Part shown: in pieces, positions 10,581-19,570 of the stretch
How positions within the stretch are numbered: position 1 is the first letter of the stretch
How the letters are laid out: the number at the start of each line of letters is the position of its first letter
Source: Undibacterium sp. CCC3.4
Lineage (GTDB): Bacteria > Pseudomonadota > Gammaproteobacteria > Burkholderiales > Burkholderiaceae_D
Length of the DNA stretch: 64,000 nt
Assembly (NCBI RefSeq): GCF_034347425.1
Contig: NZ_CP133779.1
Location: 1,674,001-1,738,000, forward strand
Direction of reading: 5' to 3'
Made by a program: the position numbers and the translations under genes
Notes under the pieces: model-generated
Databases searched by the model: none
What the model saw: only the letters and a program-made list of their open reading frames with translations
Told to the model about the DNA's origin: nothing

Positions 10581-11492
10581 CTACATCACTACCGTGCTTT
10601 TCTTTTCTAGCTTTTTTGAATCAGGCAGTTCAGTACCAAATTTGTTTACGATCTTGGCACCGCCGCCCACGCCTGAGCCATACACGGTTTCCGGCGTTTG
10701 ATAACCCAATGATTGATGTTTACGCTCAGCGTTGTAGAACATAAAATAGTTCGCCAAGCCGATCACCAATTCCGGCATACTTTCATGCTTTTTCAAATAC
10801 ACTTCTTCATATTTCACACTGCGCCATAAGCGCTCAACAAAAATATTATCCAGCGCCCGACCGCGACCGTCCATACTGATTTTGATGCCGTTTCTAAGCA
10901 GCAGCCCAGTAAAGGCCTGGCTGGTAAACTGCGCACCCTGATCGGTATTAAAAATCTCCGGCGTTCCATACCATTTTATGGCTTCTTCCAAGCAGTCCAC
11001 GCAAAACCCCGCATCCATCGTGTTCGACAACCGCCAGGACAGCACCTTCCGGCTGTACCAGTCAACGATCGCCACCAGATACACAAAACCCCGCGGCAGC
11101 CTGATGAATGTGATGTCTGTACTCCAGACCATATTTGGTCGAGTGACGTCGATACCTCTCAGTAAGTACGGGTAAATCTTGTTCTGCGGATGCGCTTTAC
11201 TGGTGTTGGGGCCTGGGGCCATACCTGCCAATCCCAGTTGCTGCATCAGCCTCTGTACGCGCTTTCGGTTCACTGTATGGCCACAGTCTCGCAAGTAATG
11301 CGTCATGCGTCGCGTGCCGTAAAATGGATGTCTGGTGTATTCCTCGTCAAGCAATTGCAACAGCAAACTATCAAACGGATTGATCTCTTCCTGCAAGCGC
11401 TTTTTCTTGTCGTACACGACCGAGCGCGTGACTGAAACGAGACGGCATTGTGTGGCGATTGAAAGGGCAGAGAGCGGCTCTACCCACTGCAA
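10581..11492 (-). CDS. IS3-family transposase OrfB (integrase core)
   Basis: A 303-residue rve-type integrase with an HTH_21 segment at the N terminus and a complete DDE triad: Asp in WSTDITF, Asp in NTDQGAQF and Glu in NIFVERLW. The open frame continues upstream through the A8G slippery tract into orfA, so the active transposase is probably the OrfAB fusion made by -1 frameshifting (10581-11794). Confidence 0.93.
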   Translation of the reverse strand: MQWVEPLSALSIATQCRLVSVTRSVVYDKKKRLQEEINPFDSLLLQLLDEEYTRHPFYGTRRMTHYLRDCGHTVNRKRVQRLMQQLGLAGMAPGPNTSKAHPQNKIYPYLLRGIDVTRPNMVWSTDITFIRLPRGFVYLVAIVDWYSRKVLSWRLSNTMDAGFCVDCLEEAIKWYGTPEIFNTDQGAQFTSQAFTGLLLRNGIKISMDGRGRALDNIFVERLWRSVKYEEVYLKKHESMPELVIGLANYFMFYNAERKHQSLGYQTPETVYGSGVGGGAKIVNKFGTELPDSKKLEKKSTVVM

Positions 11493-11500
11493 TCGTACCG

Positions 11501-11794
11501 TTACAGGCTGATCCCTGACTTTTTTTTAAGCCAATCGAGTTCCATATTCAGTTGCCCAATTTTGGCATAGAGACGGTCTGGGTCGTTCTGTGTGCTGGCC
11601 GGTTTCGGACCGCGTTTACCTTCAAACAGACTGCCTGCATTTTCCAGTAATTCTTTCTTCCACTGGCTGACCTGCGTCGGATGCACCCCGAACTCTTGGG
11701 CGATCTGATTGATCGTCTTTTCGCCTTTGATCGCCTCAACTGCCACCTTGGCTTTTTGTGCGCCGCTAAATATTTTTCTCTTATTTTCACTCAT
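11501..11794 (-). CDS. IS3-family transposase OrfA
   Basis: A 97-residue helix-turn-helix protein (INQIAQEFGVHPTQVSQWKKELL) ending in a leucine-rich coiled coil (LYAKIGQLNMELDWLKKKS). It binds the element ends. The tract of eight A residues on the minus strand (11520-11527), followed by G, is a classic slippery site for a -1 frameshift into orfB. Confidence 0.92.
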   Translation of the reverse strand: MSENKRKIFSGAQKAKVAVEAIKGEKTINQIAQEFGVHPTQVSQWKKELLENAGSLFEGKRGPKPASTQNDPDRLYAKIGQLNMELDWLKKKSGISL

Positions 11795-12357
11795 GGTCTG
11801 CCTCGTCTCTTTTCGACAGACACTAGTTTAAACTGTTGTCCGGATATGTGGATCCACTATAAGGTTTGTGCGGTGCGCACGGCATCGGCACGCACCGTCT
11901 TGTCAAACACATCAAACATATCATTGATGATGGACAAAGAATGCTGAACTTCGACGATGGCGCTCGCTTGCATGAGTGCATAGCTGCTGCGGCCTAGCGC
12001 GATAGTAAATACACTGAAAACGAAAAACACACAGGCAAAGATGATCGCGCTTAATTTTTGGCCCAGACTGAGCGTCGATAGTAGGCCGGAGCGATGGATA
12101 GTTTTCATATTTTTCCTGTTAGTCAAAGAAAAGCATGCTTACCTAAAACAATGTAAGCACGATGGCATGTCGTATCGACCATCATGCTGGCGAAAATACG
12201 GGTGTTAGTTTAAAGAAACATTGATGTGTGTCAACTAGTATACAAGAAGTTTATGATTTCGATCATCTCTTGAAAACTGGAGAATGGATTGGTTGACTAA
12301 AAGTAACAAATGGGGCATTGCACCGACCCGTATTGTTTTTGCTGGCTGCAGTGGGTT

Positions 12358-13710
12358 TCAGCGGTGGCGCAGATCCGCTTGTATGGTGGCTAATACCGGG
12401 TTCCACTGTGTTGCTTGAGTTTGGCGTAATAGACGTGCCGACCGATACCAAGGGCTGCTGCTGCCTTCAGCGAGCCAGCGGAAGTCCGGCACGTAGGCCA
12501 ACAAAATCCACACTGGCAGCCCCATTGCCGCGGCTAAGTGGGCGACGCTGGTATCGACCGAAATGATTAAATCCATCTGCGCACATAAGGCGGCGGTGGC
12601 GCTGAAATCATGCAAATGCTGGTGCCACAGCCGGATGGCGCAATCAGATTGCTGTAAAGTTAAGAGGTCGGCAGCGCGTATTTCCGCCTGCAAGCAGTGG
12701 TATTCATGATGCGGCGGCAAGTAGCTGAGCATGTCAGCCAAGGCGATGCTGCGCTGGCGATCATTGTGGTGGGTGGTGGACCCGCTCCATACCAAACCTA
12801 CCCGCAGCGCCTTGTGCGGGCCGAGTCGCTGCTGCCAATCAGTCAAGGTCGGAGGCAAGGCTTGCAGATACGCGGTACTGCTTGGAATATTGTGCAGGCG
12901 CGTGCCGAACCGGCCGGGCAGACTCATCAGAGAACAATGATAATCGTACTCTGCCTCTGCCGGTTCGACGATGCGGATGTCGCGGCCCCAGTCTTGCTGT
13001 GCCAATAATGACACCAAGGGACGCGCCACTTGCAAAATCAGACGGCAGTCTGGCAGTAAGGGAATATAGCGGCAAAACTGCAGGGCATCGCCCAAGCCTT
13101 GCTCGTTGTAGAGCAGCAGCGTTTTTCCGCGTAAGCAAGCACGGCCATCCCATGCTGAACTACTCGGAAGCAAGCGCACCGTTTGTACTTGCAAGCGCCA
13201 TTCATAAGCTGTCCAGCCCTCGTCCAAGCGCCCCAACGTGAGCAGCATCAGGGCCCGTGCCACTTGCGCATCGACATGCTGTGTATCGAGTGCAATCGTG
13301 CGTTCAAACAAGGCCAGCGCGGCCGCGAATTGCCCCTGATCTTTACGCAGCAAGCCCAGATTGAAATTGGCCGGAATAAAATCGGCCTCGATCGCCAGCG
13401 CCGCAGCGAAGGCCGCATCGGCCAGGCTCAGGCGACGCTGCGTATGATGAATGACGCCGCAATTATTGTGGGCAGCACGATGCTGCGGAGATAGTTCCAG
13501 CGCTTGCTGATAGCAGTGTAATGCCGGCGCGTAGCGCTGCGCCAAACCATGCAGCACGCCGGCCTTGTACCATGCCTCGGCGTGGCGTCGATTGCAGCGC
13601 ACAGCTAAGGCATAGTAGCGTGCCGCCTGCCGGTATTGTGCGCGTGTTTGCGCCGCCACCCCGCGATGGTAAAAAAAATTGCTGACGGCGCTGCGGATGA
13701 CATTGAGCAT
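12358..13710 (-). CDS. TPR-repeat protein with glycosyltransferase-like C terminus
   Basis: A 450-residue protein. About residues 15-170 are tetratricopeptide repeats (AEAWYKAGVLHGLAQRYAPA and relatives). The rest resembles the ADP-heptose/GT9-like fold often fused to TPRs, with YNEQGLGDALQFCRY, LVWSGS and the terminal ISVDTSVAHLAAAMGLPVW motif. Such proteins are usually glycosyltransferase-like, but the substrate is not predictable. It is the last gene of the leftward run, 22 bases after the outer-membrane protein gene; it may belong to the cluster or only read through from it. Confidence 0.8.
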   Translation of the reverse strand: MLNVIRSAVSNFFYHRGVAAQTRAQYRQAARYYALAVRCNRRHAEAWYKAGVLHGLAQRYAPALHCYQQALELSPQHRAAHNNCGVIHHTQRRLSLADAAFAAALAIEADFIPANFNLGLLRKDQGQFAAALALFERTIALDTQHVDAQVARALMLLTLGRLDEGWTAYEWRLQVQTVRLLPSSSAWDGRACLRGKTLLLYNEQGLGDALQFCRYIPLLPDCRLILQVARPLVSLLAQQDWGRDIRIVEPAEAEYDYHCSLMSLPGRFGTRLHNIPSSTAYLQALPPTLTDWQQRLGPHKALRVGLVWSGSTTHHNDRQRSIALADMLSYLPPHHEYHCLQAEIRAADLLTLQQSDCAIRLWHQHLHDFSATAALCAQMDLIISVDTSVAHLAAAMGLPVWILLAYVPDFRWLAEGSSSPWYRSARLLRQTQATQWNPVLATIQADLRHR

Positions 13711-13732
13711 ATCGCCTGGCTATCGTTGCTAC

Positions 13733-14542
13733 TTAATAGCTGCGACGCACACGCAAGCCCGCTTCCAGCGTGCGATTGTGCGGCTCTTGATAGAGCAGAC
13801 GATTGCCATTGCTGTAGACGGCGCTGCCGTTTTGGAGCAAGCCGGCGGTATCGGAGCGCGAAATATCCCAAAATTCTAAAAACGGTCCAAGCGACCAGTT
13901 ATCTTTTTCGTAGGCCATGCTGATTTTTAAGCCATAGCCGTGCCGCTGTGACAGCGAGACATCGGCCACGCCTTGTCCGGCATCGGATAAGCGTGCGCTT
14001 TGCGTGCCACGCAGCAGCACATCGGCTTCGAGTTCGGTGTTCCAGCGCGATTGCGCCGATAATTGCAGACTGTGCGTGAGGCCAAGTGGCAGATAAATAT
14101 ACTGACTCTGGCGCCGGTTGCCGCTTTGTCCCAAGCTGTTGAAGCCGCGTAAATCATTCGATAAATAGCGATAGCCAAGCCCGATAAAGGGTACCAGACT
14201 GCTGCCGGAAAACGCATAGCGCCGGCCGAACAAGGCCCGGGTTTCCAGATACCAGTCTGACTTGCTGCTGGCTGTGGCCGCAGCATACGCGGTATCGGCG
14301 GCATAATCGACCTTGCCAGTGGCATAGTGAACATCGGCCCGGATAAACTGCTCGCTAGCGATGTCGTGGCTGGCCATCAGAAACAAGGCAAACTTGTCGC
14401 CACTGTTTTTCATGACGGCCGGCTCCCGATATTGGTAAGTCGAGAGCGCGGCAGCGATGCTCAGATCGGTGTCGGCCATGGCATTCGACACATAGCACAA
14501 GGCTGCGCCGGCGGCACAGTACAGAATTTTTTTATCAATCAT
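13733..14542 (-). CDS. Predicted outer-membrane beta-barrel protein
   Basis: A 269-residue protein with a signal peptide (MIDKKILYCAAGAALCYVSNAMA) split from a mature part rich in alternating hydrophobic strands and aromatic residues, ending in an aromatic residue (RRSY) as outer-membrane barrels often do. I do not recognise a specific family. It follows the S9 peptidase gene; a role in export or self-protection for the cluster product is possible but unproved. Confidence 0.6.
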   Translation of the reverse strand: MIDKKILYCAAGAALCYVSNAMADTDLSIAAALSTYQYREPAVMKNSGDKFALFLMASHDIASEQFIRADVHYATGKVDYAADTAYAAATASSKSDWYLETRALFGRRYAFSGSSLVPFIGLGYRYLSNDLRGFNSLGQSGNRRQSQYIYLPLGLTHSLQLSAQSRWNTELEADVLLRGTQSARLSDAGQGVADVSLSQRHGYGLKISMAYEKDNWSLGPFLEFWDISRSDTAGLLQNGSAVYSNGNRLLYQEPHNRTLEAGLRVRRSY

Positions 14543-16554
14543 CGATCAAGTCCAATCAAGTGGTATGGGGTGCGGATGCGGATGCGGCATAGCGTAAGCA
14601 GCGCCAGCTTAAAACAGCACAGTCCCGAGTTCGTAGTAATCAAAGCCCTTATCCACACCACCGAGACAGCGCGAAAAAAAACTTCGGTTTTGCGGAAAAA
14701 AAGCAGCGAAGTTTTCCAATCACTGATGGCGTGACCGGTATGCGGCATGAGCCAGTATTCGAGCTGCTTGGCCGGGCTCTTGCTGGCATCAACGAAGGCT
14801 TGCGTCTGTTGTTGCGGCACGCGCACATCGTATTCACCTTGCGCCAGTAATACCGGACGCTGCAACTGTGCGGCCAAGCCGATCGGTGAGCGTGCCTGCA
14901 TCGTCGCGCGTGATGCCGCCTGTTCCGGGTCGCCTATATAACGCTGCAGCAGGCTGGTGTCGAAGCGATATGCGGGCGGGACTTCGGTGCTTAAGCGTAG
15001 CAAATCGGTCGGTGCATTGACGGCAACGCCACAGGCGAAGCGTTCCGGTGCCGTCAGTAATCCCATCAAGGTGGCATAGCCACCGTAACTACCGCCGATC
15101 AAACCGATGTGATCGGCTTGTGCCCAGCTTTGTGTGCTGGCCCAGTTTGCCGCATCGAGTAAATCTTGTTGCATGGTGCCGCCCCATTGGGCATACGCGA
15201 GCTCTTGGAAGTGCCGACCGTAGCCGCTGGAACCGCGGAAATTGACTTGTAATACCGCATAGCCGCGGTTCGCCAAAAACTGGGTTTGGGCATCGTAAGT
15301 CCAGAGGTCGCGCTCCCACGGCCCACCATGCACCTTGATTAAGACCGGCCACTTTTTCTCGTGGCTGCCAGCAGGTAAGCTCAAATAGGCATGCAACAGC
15401 GTACCGTCGCCGGCCTGCAGTAGCAGCGGTTGCGAAGGCACCAGCGCAGACACGAAGGCGGCGGTGGCCGCCGGCCCGATCAAGACCGTGCTTTGTTGAT
15501 CCAAATCCGACAGATAAAATTCTTTGGCGACATCGGTCTGCAAGCTGTACACCAGTTGGCGTCCATCGCGGTCGCTATTTTCTATGTGCAGTCGCGCCGG
15601 GCTGCGCGCCAGTCGCGCGCCGAGCAGGGCTTGTAAGCGTGGTTCGAGCAAGTTGTTATGCGGATAATCTGGCTCACTGCTGACCAACCAAGGCAGGCCG
15701 CTGTCGGCGGCCACATAGACTTCGCTCAGATCGACTGTCTCCGCTTGGGCCAGCACGGTCTCGCCGCCCGTTTGGTGATCAAGCTGCAGCAAGCGTGACA
15801 GATCGCTGCCTTTATTGCTGAGCAAATAACTGCTGCTCAAGTCATTACTGATACTCACAAGCCTTACTTGGTCGTCGCTGCTCCAGCGGTACACGGTCGT
15901 ATAACTGTGGTCGCCAGCTTGGCGGATTTGCAGTGCGTAGTGTATGCCTTCGAGCGTGATACGCCCGGCCACATGCCCATCGGCGCTGCTCAGCCATTGC
16001 TGGACATTGCCAGGATTTTTTTCCAACAAAATATTTTCTTTGTCGGCAACATTGCGTTGGTACAGATCAAACAAAGCGCTGTCCCGCGGATGACTCTGAA
16101 ACAGCAGCACGCCCGGCGCGTCTTTGCGTTCGGCTAATAATACGGATTTGACCCCGCCAACAGCGCTGAGAATATGCGGCGCATCGTCTTTGCTGTTGCT
16201 GTCGAGATTAAACAAGGTAATGACATTATTTTCCGTTCCCGTTTCGGTCAGGGAATCGCTGATCAAGGCGTGGCCATCGCGCATCCAGTCGAAATATTTG
16301 ATTCCATACGCCGGCCGGTGGGAAATTTTCTGTGTCGCCAAATCCTTGATGAATAATTCCAGCCTCGTACCGTCGACGGCCAACCACGCCAAACGCGTGC
16401 CATCAGGGGAAATTTTATACCCGAAATTACTGCTTCGATTGGCCGCGAAAGCATGGGTAGGAATATCCTGATGCAGTGCTTCGCCGGCCACAGCTGTGCA
16501 TGGTAGCAGCGCGCAAAACAGCAGGGGGAATCCGCGTGCTTGAAACAGGTTCAT
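14539..16554 (-). CDS. Secreted S9 (prolyl oligopeptidase) family peptidase, 3' end frameshifted
   Basis: A protein of about 650 residues with a signal peptide and a C-terminal alpha/beta hydrolase domain. The triad is visible: Ser in GGSYGGYA, Asp in GEYDVRVP, His in HTGHAI. The start at 16554 has GGAG nine bases upstream; an ATG at 16569 overlapping the ABC gene stop is the alternative. Near the 3' end the minus strand has eight T residues (14677-14684). Read as nine, the protein ends RCLGGVDKGFDYYELG and stops at 14609, a natural S9 tail; as sequenced it runs on with 44 unlikely residues to 14539. The lasso-peptide isopeptidase AtxE2 is also an S9 enzyme. Confidence 0.85.
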   Translation of the reverse strand: MNLFQARGFPLLFCALLPCTAVAGEALHQDIPTHAFAANRSSNFGYKISPDGTRLAWLAVDGTRLELFIKDLATQKISHRPAYGIKYFDWMRDGHALISDSLTETGTENNVITLFNLDSNSKDDAPHILSAVGGVKSVLLAERKDAPGVLLFQSHPRDSALFDLYQRNVADKENILLEKNPGNVQQWLSSADGHVAGRITLEGIHYALQIRQAGDHSYTTVYRWSSDDQVRLVSISNDLSSSYLLSNKGSDLSRLLQLDHQTGGETVLAQAETVDLSEVYVAADSGLPWLVSSEPDYPHNNLLEPRLQALLGARLARSPARLHIENSDRDGRQLVYSLQTDVAKEFYLSDLDQQSTVLIGPAATAAFVSALVPSQPLLLQAGDGTLLHAYLSLPAGSHEKKWPVLIKVHGGPWERDLWTYDAQTQFLANRGYAVLQVNFRGSSGYGRHFQELAYAQWGGTMQQDLLDAANWASTQSWAQADHIGLIGGSYGGYATLMGLLTAPERFACGVAVNAPTDLLRLSTEVPPAYRFDTSLLQRYIGDPEQAASRATMQARSPIGLAAQLQRPVLLAQGEYDVRVPQQQTQAFVDASKSPAKQLEYWLMPHTGHAISDWKTSLLFFRKTEVFFRAVSVVWIRALITTNSGLCCFKLALLTLCRIRIRTPYHLIGLDR

Positions 16555-16568
16555 GGTGTTGTTCTCCA

Positions 16569-18248
16569 TCAGGCAGACAGAACAATCTGCGTATCGATCA
16601 AATCGGCAAAGGTCTCGCTGTGCGTGACCAGCACGATACTGACGCGCGTTTTCTGGCTTGCGAGATAGCTGCGCAAGCCTTGTATCGCCGCTTGATCGAG
16701 ATTATTTTCCGGTTCATCCAAAATCAACAGCGTGGGCTGCATGACAATGGCACGTAGCAGGGCAATTTTTTGTTTTTCGCCACCAGACAAGTCACGTCCG
16801 GTTTCGGCAATTATGCTGTCGAGTCCGTGCTCCCACGATTCGATGAAATCGAGTAATTGCAGCTGCGCCGCTGCCCGCATGATTTGATTGTCAGATAGCG
16901 CCCGACCCAAGCTGATATTGGTGCGCAAGGTATCGGAGTAGATGAAAATATTTTGCGGCAGATAACCTGTCTGTGCCGCCCTTTGGCGCGGGCTTAACGT
17001 GCTGCTTTCTTGGTCGTCGAACAGAATGCTGCCGCTGCTCGGTTCGAGTAAGCCGAGTAACAGCGACAGCAAGGTCGATTTGCCGGCACCATTGGCACCA
17101 CGGATAGCCACGCAAGTAGCGGCGGCAATGTCGGCATCAAGCTGCTGCAGCACGCCGGTGTTAGCATAAAAAAAACTCAGCTGACGCAGCGTGATCGTCG
17201 GTGCAGGGTAGGGTAGCGTGGCGAGGTCGGCATGGCTGGTGGTCGGCGTTGCAGTCTGCAAACTGTGGGCTGACAACTGGAATAGCCGCTCGATGGCAGT
17301 GCGCTCATAGAAATAACCGGAGGCGGCGCTGAATAAGGAATTGATAGGGCCATACATCATCGTCAGCACGACGAAAAAAGAGACGACTTCACCGACTCCC
17401 AGGGCACCATAAGAAACCTTCATCCCGCCGACAGTCCAGATCAGTGCGGCGGCAGCGACCGGAATACTGCCGAGTAGTCCGAACATGCCGGCGCTGTATC
17501 TGCGCACCTCGAAAGTCGCCTGTTCGCTGTCTTCCAATGCGCGCGACAGGCGCTGACGATGGAAGCCTGCCGTGTCGGTCAGGCGGGCTTCGCGCAGGCT
17601 GGCGATCGACTCCAGCAGGCGGGCACTGCCGGCGGCATAGGCGACATGCGAATGCTGTGCCAATGCCGTCAATTGTTTACTGGTCCAGATGAACAGCAGA
17701 CTCGCCAGCGGTAACAGGCCGACGATCCACAACAGGATGGTGGCATTCAGAGAGATTAATATGCCGCCGAAAATCAATACAAAACACAGGTCTCTGGCGA
17801 TGCCGGCCAGACCGGTTGGCGATAAATAATTAACGGTGCCGATATCACGACTCAAGCGTGAATACACGTCACTCGGTTGAAAATCGGGCGAGTCGTGGGA
17901 ATTGGCTGGCGCTGTTTGTTGTAATTGTTCGAAAAAAAACAAACGTATCTGTACGAAGAAACGCTTATTCATCAGCGCGCCATGAACTTGCGCCAAACTT
18001 GACAGCACGATGCCGGCCAACGAGCACAGTGTCATCGTGATAATGATTGGCAACAAACCGGAGAATGCGCTGCGCCGCGAAAATCCATCGATCAAACGAC
18101 TGAGTAAAAAGGGAATCGGCGTTTGCGCCAGTACCGAAAAAATTAAAATAAAGAATTGGCCGCCGATTTGCCAGCGCTGTACCCGCAGCAGTTGCCAGTA
18201 ACGGCGTGCCGCATGCAGTGATAAGTGAGAAGCAGGGTGCCTGATCAA
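16569..18248 (-). CDS. ABC exporter, fused membrane and ATPase domains
   Basis: A 559-residue type I exporter half with six predicted membrane segments (residues 25-320) and a nucleotide-binding domain with GANGAGKST, LSGGEKQ and LLILDEPE. The plan matches exporters of peptides, siderophores or lipids. It has no N-terminal C39 peptidase, so it cannot itself cut a GG leader. Its start overlaps the TolC-like gene stop by four bases, and its stop overlaps the next possible start, placing it firmly in the operon. Confidence 0.9.
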   Translation of the reverse strand: MIRHPASHLSLHAARRYWQLLRVQRWQIGGQFFILIFSVLAQTPIPFLLSRLIDGFSRRSAFSGLLPIIITMTLCSLAGIVLSSLAQVHGALMNKRFFVQIRLFFFEQLQQTAPANSHDSPDFQPSDVYSRLSRDIGTVNYLSPTGLAGIARDLCFVLIFGGILISLNATILLWIVGLLPLASLLFIWTSKQLTALAQHSHVAYAAGSARLLESIASLREARLTDTAGFHRQRLSRALEDSEQATFEVRRYSAGMFGLLGSIPVAAAALIWTVGGMKVSYGALGVGEVVSFFVVLTMMYGPINSLFSAASGYFYERTAIERLFQLSAHSLQTATPTTSHADLATLPYPAPTITLRQLSFFYANTGVLQQLDADIAAATCVAIRGANGAGKSTLLSLLLGLLEPSSGSILFDDQESSTLSPRQRAAQTGYLPQNIFIYSDTLRTNISLGRALSDNQIMRAAAQLQLLDFIESWEHGLDSIIAETGRDLSGGEKQKIALLRAIVMQPTLLILDEPENNLDQAAIQGLRSYLASQKTRVSIVLVTHSETFADLIDTQIVLSA

Positions 18249-19570
18249 AATTGTCCTCCGGTCAGAAAGCGCTTGGCTTTCAGATAATGTTGGTTTTCTT
18301 CATTGGCGCGCAGTTGTAATTGCTGTACCTGCAGTTTCGTCTCGCTCTCGGCATAGGCAGATTCCGAGCGCCGTCCCAAGCTGTGTTCGAGTTGTTGTAC
18401 CGTGCGCTTTTGCTGCATCAAACGCAATTTTTCGCGCGCTAATTCGCAATCGTCTTCGGCTTCGCGCAGTGCTTGTTCGAGTTCGTATTGGCCGCGCTGT
18501 TGATCTTCGAGCGCCAAGCGATAGGCTTCTTGGGTAGCCACGATTTCTTTGGCCTTGATCTTCACTTGGGCGTAGGAATCGAAGCCGTCGAACAAATTCC
18601 AACTGAAGGTGATGCCGAAGTAAGATTTATCGCGCGCCAAGTCATTGACGGTACGTAGAATACTCGAATCTGATTTCGCCAAACCAGCATGGTCAATTCT
18701 GGCGTATAAATCTATTTTAGGCAGAAAGCGACTCAGCGATTGCTGTGACAACCACTGCGATTGCTTGATCTTGGATGCCGGCACAGTCACTTCACTGACC
18801 ACATCGACCGCCTCGAAACCAGTGTTTTGCAAGCTGCGTTGGTAGTCGCTGCGTGCGTCAATCTGAGTTGGTATCGGTTCGATTGCCAGATCGTCACCGA
18901 TGACCAGGAGTAATTTTCGCAGGGCATTGCTGTGCTTGCGCTCAGCAGCATTTTTTTCCAATTCCTTTTTCTTTTTCTCAAATTCGGCATCGGCTAAGTC
19001 CAGGGCGGAGATCCGACCTTGCGAAAAGTCGGCCTGACTACGGCTGAATTGCGCGACATGGCCAGACCATTCCACGCTATGTATCTGCAGTGTCAGTTGT
19101 GCTTGCTGCAGCTCGTGGTAAGCAGATAAAACTTTTCTGGCAAATTCCTGGCGCTCTAATTGCAGATGTAAAGCGGCTTCACGTTCCTTCTCGCGTGCCA
19201 GTTTTAAGCCGGACAAATCCGCGCCACCGTTAAAAATATTCAGACCCAGCTTGGTTTGCGCATTGGCGTAATTGGCACTGTCGGCACCACCGAGTAACAA
19301 GCTGTCGACACTGGGGATGGAACCGAAGGACTTGATACGCTGAGTCGAGGCGATGACATCGAGTTTCGGTAAAAATGCGCTGGTCGCGCGGGTGGTATCC
19401 CAGGCCGAGGTTTCCAGGCCGATTTGTGTCTGTTTTAATTTTGCAGCGTTGGCTAAACCGCGCAGCAAGACTGCCTCAAAACTGAGCGCAGATTCGGCCG
19501 CGCCTGCCGGCAGCGCTGCGAGCGTCGCGGCGCATAGCCAAGTCGCTACGACTATCCGAGGTTTATTCAT
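18245..19570 (-). CDS. TolC-like outer-membrane efflux protein
   Basis: A 441-residue protein with a signal peptide (MNKPRIVVATWLC... to AGAAE) and two related halves of long helices, as in TolC/OEP channels. It should form the outer-membrane duct for the HlyD/ABC system encoded upstream. I start at 19570, where the ATG overlaps the permease stop; an ATG at 19585 in the same frame is the alternative. Confidence 0.88.
   Translation of the reverse strand: MNKPRIVVATWLCAATLAALPAGAAESALSFEAVLLRGLANAAKLKQTQIGLETSAWDTTRATSAFLPKLDVIASTQRIKSFGSIPSVDSLLLGGADSANYANAQTKLGLNIFNGGADLSGLKLAREKEREAALHLQLERQEFARKVLSAYHELQQAQLTLQIHSVEWSGHVAQFSRSQADFSQGRISALDLADAEFEKKKKELEKNAAERKHSNALRKLLLVIGDDLAIEPIPTQIDARSDYQRSLQNTGFEAVDVVSEVTVPASKIKQSQWLSQQSLSRFLPKIDLYARIDHAGLAKSDSSILRTVNDLARDKSYFGITFSWNLFDGFDSYAQVKIKAKEIVATQEAYRLALEDQQRGQYELEQALREAEDDCELAREKLRLMQQKRTVQQLEHSLGRRSESAYAESETKLQVQQLQLRANEENQHYLKAKRFLTGGQF

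Larger units (their letters stand above)
10489..11860 (-). mobile_element. IS3-family insertion sequence, 1,372 bp
   Basis: It carries orfA and orfB of the IS3 type. The ends are related inverted repeats: on the minus strand the left end starts ATAGTGGATCC, and the other end, read inward, starts AAAGTGGCCCC; both continue to a shared CCxGACAA. The flanking pentamer AAGGT occurs at 10484-10488 and 11861-11865, a 5-bp target duplication. That boundary is supported independently because it restores the interrupted receptor frame. Both reading frames and the frameshift site look intact, so it may still be active. Confidence 0.9.
8752..12108 (-). pseudogene. Methyl-accepting chemotaxis protein, split by an IS3 element
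   Basis: The 5' part (12108-11861) encodes an N terminus with a membrane segment, and the 3' part (10488-8752) encodes a Cache-type periplasmic domain, a second membrane segment, HAMP and the signalling tip ([20 protein letters not shown]). Removing the insertion and one copy of the 5-bp duplication gives exactly 660 codons including stop, with the junction reading RTAQTFRAQW. The start ATG at 12108 has AGGA upstream. As sequenced, the N-terminal piece ends in a stop inside the element, so the receptor is probably non-functional. Any start for the 3' piece inside the element is an artefact. Confidence 0.92.

Noticed and set aside
10489..10581. Start of the chemotaxis receptor 3' piece inside the IS3 element ([11 protein letters not shown]...)
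   Set aside because: These residues come from the IS3 end and are not part of the receptor; the true gene continues from 11861.
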